A stretch of 64,000 nucleotides of DNA from Holothuria scabra (Eukaryota; Echinodermata; Holothuroidea; Aspidochirotida; Holothuriidae), in contig CM074189.1 in assembly GCA_037179385.1 (NCBI GenBank), forward strand, positions 25,605,648 to 25,669,647, in the 5' to 3' direction. Positions 33,776-47,391 of this stretch are shown here, in pieces; within the stretch, counting starts at the first letter, position 1; every line of letters starts with the position of its first letter. The notes beneath the pieces were generated by a model that saw only the letters and a list, made by a program, of their open reading frames with translations, did not search any database and was not told the origin of the DNA. Position numbers and translations under genes: made by a program.

Positions 33776-35395
33776 CATGTTAACCGAATGAACAGCATTT
33801 TCCAAGATTGTCTTTGTCCTATCTCTATATTTAAACTCAAATCAACTAGTGTAGCTGCAGAGAAAAACAAACACTAAACCTATGTTCACTTAAGAAAAAA
33901 GTAAAAAATGCGGTTAATTTAATACGTGATAGTTACGTATTACAATCAAAGTTCGTCGATGTGACACGTAATACACTAACTTGTTTGCTGCATTGCAAAT
34001 GTCAATTATTCATGCCTAGTCTACAGCTAAAATATGGTTTGATATGTCAATGGGGTATAAAGCCGACGTACGTAGGGTGCATTATGTCACTCATTTAACA
34101 TCGTATTTCCTGCAATTATATAGAAGGGAGCCCCTGGTTACTTTATAAAGGTTCAAATATACGGAGCTCGTATTGTGTCATGCTTATTTCTTATATTGTA
34201 ATTGTAATTGATCCGGTCATTCAAAATATTATTTCATATATTCGGAAATGAATATTTCGTTTATACAATGTTATGTTGCCAATGTACGTAATATTTTTTC
34301 TTGCATGTCCCCTTACTATTTCCGTAAAAGTAAGTTACCATTAGTTATACTCATGAAAAACTATTATCTGTTTGTATTTTCAACTGCTTGAAGAATGACT
34401 ACAGAAAGGACTCATTTATCGATGCAAATTCCAATCGGCTTGGGGTACTGAAGAAATCTTTTCGAGTGCGCTCGAATATGAGAAGAATTTCACCAACGAC
34501 GTACAGGTCACTTGAACCAATCGAGATATTAATTGCAGATTATCCTCACAAAACAATCGTCACATGATGTTTACGTTAAATTGCGGTATATGAAAAAGAA
34601 AACAATCGAGGCGATCTTATAGAAACAACTTCACATTCTATTTAGACAAACCATAAATTTATGTGTCATTCAAGTACTATGACAAAAATTGTATCCTGCT
34701 CGTTTTGAATAGTAGTTGTTGGTTGGTTGGTAGCCTGCGTAGCGCCTCTGTGACCGCAGCCCCCTTTAGGCTGCCGCCCCTCAGAGCCTGCTGGCGATGG
34801 TCAAAAATTCCGTTCAATGAGTCTAAAAGTTGATCTTAATATTCATGAGCACTCACCACAATTGGTCTATTCCTGAGGTAGGCAGTGCTCAACGACTAAA
34901 TCTTGGCAATGCTACGTTGAAAACAAGGACGTTTAAACTAAACAAAAACATAGGCTTTTTAACATCCGTTAAAAGCTTTTAATTTAGATGGAAATCTTGA
35001 TCATGGACAGCCTCTTTCAAACAATAACAACTTTCATTAAAGAATGGATTTAAAAACAGTAATCTTTTGTTGAACAGTATCGAACTATCTTTTCCCGTAG
35101 CTGTGGGATCGGTTGTTTTTAATTAACCGCCGTGCTGTGTGTGTATGCTTGCACGGCACCACACAATACCAGTGTCAAATAACATCGACCGCAGTGACTC
35201 CGTGCACTGTTGTACAATGGTACAAGTGTTTGCCTAATAAATAAACATTAACAGCCTTGCTTCAACCAATCCACGGAGAGTTATGTAAATGAAGTTTCCG
35301 TAAGATTTCTACGCAGTTGAACAGATTTAGTGTCCAACGCCGGCGGATGTTGATTTTTTCGTAGCGATGAGCTGGACGCAAAAATTCGTCCGCCC
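33776..35395. other. Gene-free stretch
   Basis: Nothing recognised apart from a TTGGTTGGTTGGTAGCC tract at about 34717 that may mark another eroded SINE tail. Confidence 0.35.
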
Positions 35396-35398
35396 CGC

Positions 35399-35690
35399 AG
35401 GCTAGTTGGTTGGCTGGTTGGCTGGTTGGCTGGATGGCAGTTATTTTATGAGATGGGGTTTTGCGGCTCATATTCTAACCAGCTGGTGTAAGTCTGGCCG
35501 GTCGCGGCCATTTTCCCAGGTGTAGCTCCCTGGCTTGTTTTCCCTACTCTATTGCTTTTGCTGAGTACCAATTTTAGTACAATGGCAGTATGTTCCATTT
35601 GTTAAGTCTTCGGTATCACCCGACCAGGAATAGAACTGCGGACCTCCTGGTGGCAATTCGGATGCTCAACCGGAGCAGAACGATCCCCGT
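35399..35690 (-). mobile_element. Full-length SINE copy, reverse
   Basis: (TTGGCTGG)n tail, body (CTGGCCGGTCGCGGCCATTT ... TTTTGCTGAGTACC), then tRNA-like head ending CCGACCAGGAATAGAACTGC and GGACCTCCTGGTGGC. The order, the reversed B-box-like sequence and the tail match the family. Confidence 0.7.
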
Positions 35691-37935
35691 AAAACATTTT
35701 ACACCTTTTTGGCTTCATTGCCAAGGCAAAAATGTGTTAAGTTGGATAAGAACCTTCTTCTACCATGGACTCCTAATTTGCTATCCCGCAGTGAGTGTGG
35801 AAACAATGAAAGCATAGATCACTCGAGGGAACAGGTTTTGTAACAAAGTCGGATACTGGTTCACCCTACAACGCCTTTCATCCAGAGGACAATCTTTGTT
35901 GCACTCTTATTGTCTGAAGAAACAACGTCAAGGCATGAATTTTTTCATGTGGTAGATGATTTTATAAGCTCTTCGATATCTCTAATTAGTTATCAAATTA
36001 GTCACCATAAAACGGAAAACAATGTACAAGCAAGTCTCGCTTTTTGTATCTCAAAATGACACAGGTAATTCATCATATCAATTGATCACCAATTAGTCTC
36101 TCTTAAAATATTCACCTGAGTGCATTTCTTACCCAGTTAAAGGAATTGATGATAGAGAGATACAATATGCCATGACCATACATCCTATACGACTCGAGGA
36201 AATACTAGTCACAGCATGAAGAACATACATCGGGAGTTTCGTTTACATCACTGCCCAATCCGGTATGCAATTATTTGCATCTTAGTAGAACATGTGCTTC
36301 ATGTAGTTATATTGTTACACCGGTGGCAGTTGAGACAGAAATTTGGTAACTTCACTTATATAGACAATAAACCAGAATGCAAGGCATTCATACTCGCGAA
36401 CGGAGGCTGCCTAACGGTTCCAGTGATATTAACAGAGAGTTGCTAAATTTTAGCAACTCCCTGATACGAGTAACAGGTAGTAGATGGAGAATTTGTTATG
36501 ACAGGGAAGTTTGCGCATTTAAGAAAAGGATATCAGTGTTGAAAATTTACGCAAGTGAAACATTAGTGATGGGAGGAGAGGGATATAGAAATGTTCAAGT
36601 TATGCTGCAAGCTCGAGTTTTCGAAAAGTATATGTCAGTGATACGTATATGATGATGTTAAAATCAGCTAAACAAAACAGGTAGTGGATTGTATTATCTA
36701 CTAGATTGCAGAAGAATTGTTTTATTAAGAATTTCCGACAGTAGCCAACTGTCAGAAGTTCACCATATTATTGGAAGTTCAAAATATCAAGATTTCCTCA
36801 CGAATGACAATTTCAGTTTTTTAAAATTTCCTTAGTGTTCTCATTATTGTTCGATGGCAATGCCTATCACGGTTCGGCATTTCAGCCGGCCGGTCACCTG
36901 TATGTGAATTCATCTCAAAGCAAGCACATACTTCCAGATCAGAAGAGATGTAAGTAAGGTTGCTCAAAGGAACCGTTTTAAATTTGTCTTACAAGATTGC
37001 TAAATCTAATTATGCCATGACGCCAAGTACAGCCACCGATGCAAAAAAATAAATAAATAATGTGAGAATATTTACAAAAATGCAGAACGAAAGACTTGGG
37101 TTGAGGTTAACTAAGTTATTTTGATGCGGTTAAGCATATAGAGCCCTGTGCATGGCACATATTTGACTTTCCACTGAAACACATCAAAACCTCAAAATAG
37201 CTGTTTTAAGCCACGTTAGCACTTGATATCATCAAACTGTACCGGCAGACCGGTATCATATGTCGTTCGGCTGGTCATGTGGTCACCGGCAAAGCAAGCG
37301 CCTATTGGTAAGGGCGATTCAAGTTTCAGTTGAAACGTCTTGGTCAGGAGAAAACTGCGCAGTTAAAATTGCACGATTTGAGCATCCGGGAGACTATGTT
37401 ATCTAATCCGTTCTCCATTCCTAAACCTCTGTGAAGGTCTTCAATTCTGAACAAAACAAAAGATAATATTAATTTGTCGCTGTTTTTACAGCTATAAGTT
37501 GCTTAATTATGAAAAGAAATCACCCGTTCAATGTTTTTCTTATAGCAACGCCTAAACTTTTACGTCAACAGATTGCTGGTACAGTATGTTTTAAACTGTA
37601 AGAAAACAAGGGTAACTACCATGTCATAAAGAACGGCAGTTGACAACAACTGTAGAAAGGACTTCTGAGAACCCCATACAGTCGTTCCAAGAAGTAGGTA
37701 ATTGAAATATCCCTGAAGTAATATGCCTCAACGTGTAATGAAACCAGAGACATCCTTAAATAACTAGTCTGTTTTCATGGTTAACGCCTTTTAATCTACA
37801 AACACTTACAAAGTAACAAAACCAGCAAAGCACAGAATGAAGACACTGTAACAATTCCATAAAGCGGCTACTATACTTCGCATTCGCTCGTTATGAGAAG
37901 CATGAAAACCAGAATTGCTTGAAAGATTGATTCAG
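35691..37935. other. Gene-free stretch
   Basis: Open frames at 36216-36446 and 36377-36652 lack splice context and recognised motifs. A perfect 11-bp-arm palindrome lies at 36437-36459. No gene is supported. Confidence 0.35.
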
Positions 37936-38042
37936 TATGGTGATGATTACGACAATGATTATGATGATGACAGCGACAATGATGATTATGACGATGACGA
38001 CTGCGATGATATGACGACGGCGATGACTTTGACGATGATGAT
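37936..38042. repeat. Impure GAT/GAC trinucleotide repeat
   Basis: A tract of GATGAT, GACGAT and GATTAT words over about 105 bp, continuing the trinucleotide-rich character of the region. Confidence 0.8.
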
Positions 38043-38049
38043 GGGTATT

Positions 38050-38225
38050 AAGTAGTTAGATGAAACTGAAGACCCAGTTTCCAACCAATTGTTTCAAGTC
38101 GACCCCGCCACAGCCTTTTTCACAGTTGTGGCTCACTGGATTGTTTTTCCCGTGCTTATGCTGAGCACCAAGCACAAGACAGTAGGTTCCGTCACAGTCC
38201 TCGGTACGACTCGACCAGGGCTACA
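38050..38225 (-). mobile_element. SINE copy, reverse, next to a GAT repeat
   Basis: AGACCCAGTTTCCAACCAAT, TGTTTCAAGTCGACCCCGCC, ACAGTTGTGGCTCACTGG and GCTTATGCTGAGCACCAAGC followed by GTACGACTCGACCAGGG reproduce the reversed SINE. Confidence 0.7.
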
Positions 38226-39890
38226 GTATTAACTAACCGAATAATATAGAATAATGGTAAGGAATAATAACAGTCGATATTTAAAGGGCATGTCATTGGA
38301 ATCATTTACATTTTCCAACATCATTTTGAACGTTATATTTTGGTAAAGCATGATATCAGTAACGTTTGTGAAAAATATTTTAATATCTTTTGATTGACAT
38401 ATAAGTTAAAGTCTTCCATCTGTGGAAAAGGTCGATGGTATGGTTAGATTTAACTTCGCTTTATTTTACGAGTACAAACCTGACGTTCAGTCTTGTATTA
38501 TTTCTCCATATTTTGGCACAGTAAGTTTCAGTATGGATAAAAGATTTGAATAATAGGTCTAGGTGTTTAGAAATTGTATAAAGGAGGCATTCCTACCGAG
38601 TCATTGAAATATAATTACAATGCCTTTGGCGGCACTTTGGATATTTGAACAATGTGCTCTGTTCATTTAGGCTTGTTTTCTAGATCTGTAACTGATAAGT
38701 TTTCATGGAACATTGTAACACGTGTACACATGCCTACTATTTCTTTGCTAACCTTATTTATAACAGTGCTCACACCAGAGTTTGCTGAGCGATTAGCAAA
38801 ATCATATATTTAGTTTCACCGATATTAACGTATAATTTAAAAACGGCAGATCAAACACTCAGCTTTTGAAATTCATTTGAATTAATTCTTCATGAGGATA
38901 TAAAATATTTTTAACGTCAGCAGGAAGTACCATTTTCATTAAAGTCGACACGGTACAATGCAGAAATTGTTTATATACAGAACTGCAGAATAAACAGTTT
39001 TGGTACACAAATACATCCTTCACACGACATATTTATATCTGGTTTTCAGTCATGCTTGAACAAACTGCTTCATATTTCACCAATAACTACGAAACCAGGA
39101 AGCTATTCCACATGGCAAAGTAATAAGGATAACAGGGAACAACCTAAACCGTGATCAAGGAAATTCCTGTTGTTTCGACATTTTCCTGCTGAAACGTGAA
39201 CATTTCTTTCTTTTATTTTTTTTTAGTTTTGTTTTCTTTGGTTACTAATAACATTAACATCGTATTTTTTTGAAGTTTGATGTAATCATACCATAGGACG
39301 ATCCCCACTCCAATATTATGAAAAGCCTGACGCAGATGACGGTCTATTCCTTGCCAAAATCTGCCAAACAAAGGAACCGAAAGGAAAATTTAATCTCAAT
39401 ATGAGCGGCCTCTCTCAAGTTACTGATTAACAAAAGTCACGGAGTTGATACTATTGTGTTCTGGCGTGTTTAGTTTCAATACACCATCAAAATAGATCAG
39501 TTTTTCATAATTAATAGTGGCCTATGGTGTATTCTTTTAAATAGGAAAATACAAAGTGATCACAAATTTAATTGTCGGTGAAAATTGTAATTTGCTTATT
39601 GAAAAACCAGCTCCCTGGAAAAACACTGTTTTACATATAGTGGCCGAAAGAAAGAATCAGACGAACAAATAGGAAAAGATGCTATGTTTAAAACTGTAAG
39701 ACCTAAATTTTCAAAACATCACACACGTAGGTAAATGGTAATTGGAATGTATAAAAATGAAAGGTACTAGCCTAAAATTTTGCAAAACCTTTTTCAATGT
39801 TGGCTTTTAACAGTTTCAAAAATGTTGCCGGCGGAAATTAGCATATTCACGGTTAGGTTAAAAGTAGAGTTGCACACTTGGTCACGGACA

Positions 39891-40545
39891 TTAAAAGAAG
39901 GGTGTAAGGTCATGTTAAGTTTTGATATGTTAGAGGGGTACTTATTCTAAGCATTTTGGGGAAATTTGCATTGAAATCCGATGTGTGGTTCCCAAGATAT
40001 GAGCAAGTAAAGCTTTGTCACATTTTCAACAAACAGTGAACTTAAACTAAGCTCTTATGAGATCATATCCCCCATATGAACGGACATTGGTCAATGGTCT
40101 TTTGTTTTTCTTTAAACTTTACAGCCTATTTCCTCCTCAAAAGTCCCCTATTATCAAAATGTGATTGCATAAGTGGCATGAGAACTTTTCAAACTTTACA
40201 ATCGCCATGGGGAGGTCCTATTCCTATAAATGTCAAGGTCAGCACAGCAGTCTGAAAAACAAAGGGAAACCAAGCACTCTTGGTCAATGTGATGAAATGA
40301 TATAAGCTCTGCTGCCCTCAGTATCACTTTAGAACAAAAATTTAGTAACTTCATTTGCTGATATCTCAAGAAATATATGTCGGATTTGAATGGAATTTTC
40401 ACCACACTGGGTATAGTTAGTTCTTCTTTACATGATATCCCATGAAATAGATGTCCGATTTGAATGGAAGTTTCACCGCACTAAGTATATTTAGTTCTTC
40501 TTTACACATGTGAAAATTAACGTTCTGCTAAAACGTTCCCTGTAA
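39891..40545 (+). repeat. Dispersed non-coding repeat R1, copy 1
   Basis: This copy shares about 550 bp with the reverse complement of 54238-54812, including AAATTTGCATTGAAATCCGA, TTTTGTTTTTCTTTAAACTT and AGAAATATATGTCGGATTTG. An internal tandem duplication of about 75 bp (TGATATCTCAAGAAATATAT and GATATCCCATGAAATAGATG) is unique to this copy. It is non-coding; mobility is inferred from the dispersed copies. Confidence 0.8.
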
Positions 40546-41664
40546 GTCAGTGATAGCAAAGCTTATGGCAAGAAGTGCTCAAGAAAAACTTGAGTTGCAA
40601 CCATTTCCGGAAGATCCTTCCTCTGAAACATTCCGTCACAGAAAACGGTTTACACGGGTATTGAACCCAAAAAGCTTAATGTCACTTTCTAAATAATCTT
40701 AATAGTCTTTCTTAGTTAATCTGTGACACCCATCACTATTGAAGACTTGCACCTGAGATAGTAAGCCTGCAGGGAAAATTGGATTGTGTCATGGGGGGGG
40801 GGGGTGGTGTCATAAAGGGTTTGGGGCACAACATGAGGGAGGGAAAAAGTCTACGGACAGAGAAAAAACCGCCATTTTAGGTGTTTTTTGTATTGCAAGG
40901 TTGGGACGCCACTGAAACCCACTGCATGAATTCAGTAAGTTCGCTTAAAGGGGCAAATAGAGTTTGGCAGAGAAACTTAACCTTATGTTCCAACACATCG
41001 TTTTCCCTTCTAAACTGATTGTTTACCAGAATATTGAAGTATTGAAGAGGTCTTTCAAATTTGCAACGTTAATTTTGGGTTTATTGTTGAGGAATGAAAA
41101 TCTCTGAATATTTGTCAGGTAAAATATTCAAAACAGACGCAAGACTTGAAAGTCTCCTTTACACTGAAACCAATCACGAAGTCAGACCGTTATCCAGAAT
41201 TATCATTGCCTTCTTAAGCTGGGAAGTCTAAGCACAAATTTGGTGCAGAGCGAAAGTAAAGAAAACTTGTAAAACAAGCTCTGTAGCTGTAAAATCCACA
41301 TTGTTTTTAGTGTAGAGTGCTTCCACGTGACGTCACAACTGGTAAAAAATAAACAGTGCTTCTGTGCAGCAGTCACACGAAGGTCGAGACAGCCGTTACT
41401 CAGGTACAGCTAGCTATCGAACTTCACCGGGTTTTTTTTTTTTTTTTTGCCCGTTAAAAAGAGCCTGGCTTGTAAGATCAGTGAGAGCACACTGTGACTC
41501 TATGTGCCTTTTCAAGCAGCTGATTGTACTTTCTGAAATTTTGTTGGGGTATGCGCCATCTCCAATAAGCAACATCACATTTTAGGTACGTGTGGCATTA
41601 ACAAAAGTGAATTATTAGATTTAGGTGGGGCTGTTACTGATACATTTCGTTATCACTCCTATTC

Positions 41665-42253
41665 CTACAAAATGAAATCATTGAAACTGCTGTTCTGTTT
41701 CATCTTACTTTGCATGGAACAATTGGCATGTGTAGTATCTGTTTTCTTCTCCAGTCAAGAATGGAGTCATACACTACAGACCAGTGATGTAAATGGTCTG
41801 AGGGCCGTGAGGTTGGTTAAGTGTTGTGCTTCAGTGGAAGTAACAGCTTCTTCGGGAAGCAGGTGGTAATTATTTGGTTTCGCCGAACGGCCCTTTGGCA
41901 AAGGGTTGGGATGGACTTTAGAAAAAGTTTATAATCCAAGTTTCTCTGCCTTTTGGCTAAGGTCATGTGTAGTATTTGTTCTTTTCATCCAGTTTAAACT
42001 GGAGCCATACATGACAGGCCAGAGACGTTTGTCAACTGTTGTCCTTCAGTGGACGTACAGCTGCTTCAATTTGGTTTCGCCGAACGGCTTTTTGCCCGCG
42101 AGTGGATAGGACTTCAGAAAAGGTTTATAATCCGACTTTAGCGGACGTATCTTTCTTGGGAAGCAGAGCTCTAAGTTCGGAAGTATAAGTATTGGTTTCG
42201 CCGAGTGGCTCCTTGCCAGAGAATTGGAAGTACTTTAGAAAAAGTAAATAATC
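41665..42253 (+). repeat. U2-snRNA-derived tandem element, about three units
   Basis: At 41941-41998 TTTCTCTGCCTTTTGGCTAA, then GGTCATGTGTAGTATTTGTT and CTTTTCATCCAGTTTAA, matches the conserved 5' end of metazoan U2 snRNA (TTCTCGGCCTTTTGGCTAAG, ATCAAGTGTAGTATCTGTTC). An upstream unit has CATGTGTAGTATCTGTTTTC at 41728. All three units share a downstream block GGTTTCGCCGAACGGC ... GGACTTTAGAAAAAGTTTAT. The spliceosomal core beyond the first 60 bases is not U2, so these are U2-headed repeats and not functional U2 genes. Confidence 0.72.
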
Positions 42254-42599
42254 CAATTATCTTTACAGAAGGGTCATTAAACGTTTTTATTCCGCCTACT
42301 ACTGACTGCAGAAACATGGAGTGTACATCTCTTGGGTGGGGTTCTAAGCGCACGTAGTGTTCCAAGAACACTTTTGTCATAATGCACCCATGCATTATTA
42401 TTTACACCTAAAATTAATAGCTTTTAAGATTTTGGAAGGATATCCATACTGTTTGGAAATATTCTGCTCAAGCTATCCTGACGAAAAAAATAGCAACAGC
42501 TTATATGCAATAAAGATTTATGATTTATGCATTTTAGGGACGCATGAGCTCACTGCCGTTGGTTCGACTGATATTATGACCATATCAATGTAAGGTCAT

Positions 42600-42850
42600 G
42601 TTCCATAGTTAGTTAGAATTTTACGGCCCAGTTTCCAACCTATTGGTTCAAGTCGAGCAAGCCACACCCTTTTTCCCAGTTGTAGCTCACTGGATTGTTT
42701 TCCCTACTCCCTTGCTTATGCGGAACATCATACAAAAGAGTCTTTAGTTTTAGTAGGTTCCTTTTTTAGAGTCTTTGGTATGACTCGACCTGAGAAGCGA
42801 ACCCGGGCCTTCCGCGTGAGAGGAGGATGCTCTACCGTTAGACCAAACAC
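42600..42850 (-). mobile_element. Full-length SINE copy, reverse, best tRNA-like head
   Basis: Read on the minus strand, the right end gives TTTGGTCTAACGGTAGAGCA, TCCTCCTCTCACGCGGAAGG and CCCGGGTTCGCTTCTCAGG, close to a tRNA with A-box and B-box (GGTTCGCTTC). Then follow the body and CCAATAGGTTGGAAACTGGG. It lacks a closed acceptor stem, so it is a SINE rather than a tRNA gene. Confidence 0.8.
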
Positions 42851-43630
42851 GCGATCTGTCATACCCCATAGCGCTTCTCAAATATCGAACAGTCAGGTCG
42901 TGCAAAGTGTGTTCATGCGATATCTATCTAGAGCTACACGCACACCGGGACATGCAAGGTTCAAACGGAAGGTGTGGTCAGTACCTCAGCTGCAGATCCC
43001 GTTACTTTGAAGCAACCTACAGCCACTGGTATTTCGTAAATTTGCAGGCAGATTTCAAAATTAGTTTTGCTTGACAATGGGAAGGGATCGTTTCAATGAA
43101 AAGATTTCATGCTACTTTTGTTTTTCTATTTGGGCTTTGAATTACAAAGCATGTCTTCCAAAGTGGAAAGCTTTGCTTCTAGGACGCCAGGAGTTTGTTC
43201 TGCATGATGATATGATGTGACTGTATAAGAAAGCTTAGCGCTGCTTGTTTGCTGTCCATTCACACTTTAGGACATCCTCAACTCCCATTGGTCAATAGCA
43301 GTCAGGCAACCCTAAAAAGCTCACAGTAATGCGTTTATCTTAAAACACACTCATTTCAGGCTACCAAAGGCAGATGTTTCTTGAGGTTGAACTCTTCGAA
43401 TGAAGTTATTTATAGATGAAAAAACTGAAATTCATTTCCTGCCATGTTGTAAATTAAAATATTTTTGTTTATGAGTGTAAAATGTTTATCTCTCTGGGTT
43501 TAATGCTACAGACGGATTCCCTCTGGCTGCACCCATGTACATCACTTGCACTAATGCTCAGAACAAGCATTATCCTCCCCTAATGCACGGTCGTAACTAA
43601 TTAACCACTAGTAACTCCCACATAGTCTTC

Positions 43631-44250
43631 CTATACAAAACTCCAAAAGGCCAAGAGAGCCATCAAAGAGCCTACAGTAACAGTTAAAAGAAGAAGCCAA
43701 CACGGGTGACACAACCAAAACAAAACAAGGGCTCCTGGAGTTAAATTGATGTACAGCGACACAATCATGGACAAACCAACAACAAAAGACAAAAGGGTCA
43801 TAAAGAGTTGGTGGGGTGAGGACCCATCGATGGGTCTCTGATCCAACATAAGTGGAGGATCCAGTTTGAGGTAACACTACAAAAAGGACAAAACAGACAG
43901 TCTAATCTTGATTACCACAGGGAATAGTATTCTTAAGGTGAGCACTTCTAATACCTGAACTGGTATCTGAACGCCTCAGAATGCAGGGCCTGTGTTATAA
44001 CACTTTGCATGCCTGACAGAAGGGGTAATATTAGATGGAAAGGGAAGGTTTTCAAGGTTCTTTCAAATTTTGTAAAACATACAAAGATCAGCTAAGACAC
44101 TACGATGCTTCAAGGATTGCCACTTTAGAGTCTGGGAGATTTTTGTAGAATGATCGTCGCTTGAACTATTATCATAATAGTTAAATACAAACTGTGCTGC
44201 TCGTCTTTGAACTTCTTCAATTTTACCTATATTCAATTGAGTGGTTTAGT
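43631..44250 (-). mobile_element. LINE 3' end, reverse-transcriptase C-terminal remnant
   Basis: Minus-strand reading from about 44245 gives IGKIEEVQRRAAQFVFNYYD ... SQTLKWQSLKHRSVLADL, then FPSNITPSVRHAKCYNTGPAF and ILFPVVIK. These correspond to the IE.VQRRAARFV ... LKW..L..RR ... YNTxxAF ... NTFFPRVIKDWNxLP signature of LINE ORF2 C-termini. Internal stops show decay. The hydrophobic open frame at 43631-43876 follows directly and is probably 3' UTR. Confidence 0.7.
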
Positions 44251-44999
44251 CAATCAAAGCTGTGCTGCTAGATTCACACTTGACTATATTCTTTTATGTA
44301 ACATGAAATTGCTCTTTCAGTCGGCAAACGAATAAACAAAGGACAAGAGATTGATATTGTTTCTGAAGTTTATTTCTGACAAATGGTCAACAAGTTCCAA
44401 ATTCCTCTTAATATAATATCAGGAAACTGTGTGGTCTTCTCACCACAGAAATAAAAAAGATACCAAATACTATTGTTAATTTATGTATGACCCATGGAGC
44501 TACGGTACCTGAACAAAGTAGAGTATAGAGGCTTTGCAATTACGTCACAGGTCTGCCGTGCTGGAGGACAATTATGCTTAGTGCAATTGGTTTTGCACTA
44601 AACGTACTGCACAGTGAGCGCTGCCATAAAGGCTATGTCAATGTTCCCAAGATTTGCTGCTCCCCAAGTCCAATGTTCCAGAATCTTAGGGACATCCCCA
44701 CTTCTGGGAACATCGAACCTCGGGGATAACCAACTTTGTAATCAGAGAGATGAAGGAGATATACAAAAACGGGGAAAATCGAACCTTCAGAACACTGAGC
44801 CCCGGGAACATCGGGTAGACCCATTGCCATACACACGATGTGTTTGCACTCAATGAACATGGGTGTCCAGTGTAGCCACTATGTAGTAACAAGTGCTCCA
44901 ACATGGCTTCTAGGGAATATTATGACATCATATGAAAAGCCCCTATTAGCTCTTTACTCTACTGTACTGTCATCTGCTTCCTTCTCTTTCCCCTTCACC

Positions 45000-47075
45000 C
45001 AACAAGCTGCATAGTGATAACAAAAATTCTGCTTTCCTTGCAATACTATTATTACTGAAATGTTTCAAAATCTTTCTTGGGATTGCCCTACTAGGAGATT
45101 CACCTACTAAGGGACTGAAGAAATATACCTGAAGAGCAGTCCACTTTAAACATTTGAATTGGCCAAGTGTATGTTTCTAATCTTCATTCCCTATCCTACC
45201 CCACCCTAAAAATTGTGTGGCACTCACCAGGCACTTGCCTCACAGGACTTAAGAAAGGAAACAAAGGCATCAAATCAACAATTGTTCAAAAATTATTAAA
45301 ACAGTAGTTTATCACCAATTTCATACCCTCACCCTGTCTCCCCCCCCCCCCCTTTCCAACTGCAGCACACATACACCTCAAATATTTTGTACACCTAACT
45401 AACATGAAATGGAATTTTGAGCAGCAATGCATACTACAATTCAACTCATTTTTTCATCATCTAAATTTGAAGGAAGACAAATGTGCAAGTTTGTTAATGA
45501 TGTAACGCTTCAGTAACAAGCTAAACTATCCCTATATAAAATTGTTTGCAAATTACTTTACCACTCCCACTGAGCTTTCCCTGAATGCCAGTGTATCTGT
45601 CTCCCCCACTCTGTTTTAGTTGTTTCACAAAAGCATTGTCAACAAGTTTGAATGCAAAGAATTACAGGATACTTTTTTTTTGTCATTTAAACCTTCTGAA
45701 GGTAAGTTTTGGCAGTTGACATAATGGCTTGTCTGGATCTTTAAGGGGACATCTGCATGAAAATGACATCTTCGGCATATAAAATTGCAATTACTTATTT
45801 TATACTGAAAAATTATTGTCAATTAAATACTTCAATGAAATGCAGATCACAATTAAGAGAATGAATCTTAAATAATGGATATTGCTCTCACCAATTGATA
45901 CATATCATTTTTTGAATAATAATGACACCATTAAGCTCAATAAAAAAATACAGGACCTGCTGATAGCACAGCTTCTTTCATAAAACTAGAAATAAAACAT
46001 TCTTTTTACTAATGGTAAAATAAAATTTTCCAAACATGCTACTTAGGTAATTGGTTTGCTTGCATTTTTCTCTGACAGAATAAATCATGAAGATGAATAT
46101 AAATAGTGTTGCAAAATTGTAAAAATTTAAAGCCGCACTGAGAAATAATGCTTTGTGTTATGTGACGGCTTCCTTCTTTTTGTATAAGGAAGGAGCAATT
46201 TAAATTTAATGCCCATTTCACTAAGCAACCCCAGGTCATTGCTACATGTTTGAGGGTATTTGTTTTACAGCTGTCTCCTTATGTTCCATATACACACAAA
46301 CAATTTCTGGGATAGTCCGCTATATGCAAATCAATTGCATCAATATACATCAATCTGTTAGAATGGTTAAAGCTTTAGACACATGCAAGTCACTTATTAG
46401 TCTTTACATCTAAATTGGCAGATATGCACCTCAAGGAACAAAACGTATTAAGTCTAAATCCAGAAATACAGCAGATTATCGATATGCCAGCACTGTACCA
46501 TTTTGGCACTTGAGCCATGGACTTGCATAGGACTTCTTGAACAGCATCAAAAGGTAAGTTTAAGTGGTGCTAAACAAACAGTGATGTAGCAAGACCACTG
46601 GGAGACCAGAGGCAAGAGACTGCAAACTGACAAATCAATGGTGTCATGAACCATTTTTATCAGACCCTAATCCCTCTTATTTCTATGGAGATTTGAGAGA
46701 AGGTGCCATGCACCAGCTACAGGTTGGTCAGGGACCCTGGACCTTGTCCAACCAGTCAACCTTTTTGCTACACTTCTGGTTTCAAACCTATCAGTGAGTT
46801 ACTTTAGCTTTCATAAAACATTTAACCTCCACTTAATTAAAGCATGGTTTCCAGACACTGAGGTCAAGATCCCAACTGGGCATTGTGAAGCACCTATCAA
46901 GGGGTAGTGAAATAGTATCAAAACATTTAAAAGTTTGTCACTCCCTCGTCAAAATAGTTAATATCCTTTAATCGAGCAAAGTTATTGCTAGAGATGACAG
47001 ACTGACTAAACTAAGCAGGAACAAACACATTGCTTCCACGACTTTTGTGAAGTTGAATACAATAAATGCAATCCT
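45000..47075. other. Gene-free AT-rich stretch
   Basis: No splice-bounded frame, RNA or classified repeat was recognised; a short C-run occurs near 45342. Confidence 0.35.
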
Positions 47076-47274
47076 ACAATCTTGGACAAAACTGTTGGGA
47101 CACTTTGCCATAATATTCTTGAATTTCAGTTCAAAGGCTTACATGGATCCCCCTCCCCCCGCTCCCCTTTCCAATGTTGCACTGAAAGAGTGACTGTATG
47201 CCGTGAATAGGCTAACTATGACCAACATTGTGAAGGGGTTCGGGGGTGTCCCAACGAGTTTTGTCCAAGATTGT
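47076..47274. mobile_element. 199-bp MITE, twin copy 1
   Basis: It starts ACAATCTTGGACAAAACTGT and ends with the reverse complement (AGTTTTGTCCAAGATTGT), terminal inverted repeats of about 28 bp continuing through TTGGGACAC. It is almost identical to 48423-48621. Confidence 0.85.
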
Positions 47275-47391
47275 CTGAGCTCCAAGCGAATTTTTTACGA
47301 GAAAAATTTCAATAGAAAATAGTTAATTTTTCGAGCCGACTTTTTCAGAAAAAAATTTTCGGAGGCTTATAGGTCTGAGGATTTCAGCATA

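Noticed and set aside
41672..41869. An open frame starting with a signal-peptide-like MKSLKLLFCFILLCMEQLAC.
   Set aside because: It overlaps the U2-headed repeat unit and its downstream part is the shared repeat block.
42775..42850. Possible tRNA gene on the minus strand.
   Set aside because: The A- and B-box-like parts belong to the SINE head and no closed acceptor stem was seen.
43631..43876. An 82-codon minus-strand open frame with several hydrophobic segments, resembling the last exon of a membrane protein.
   Set aside because: It follows directly, in the same orientation, on LINE ORF2 C-terminal sequence, so it is more simply LINE 3' UTR; no family match was recognised.
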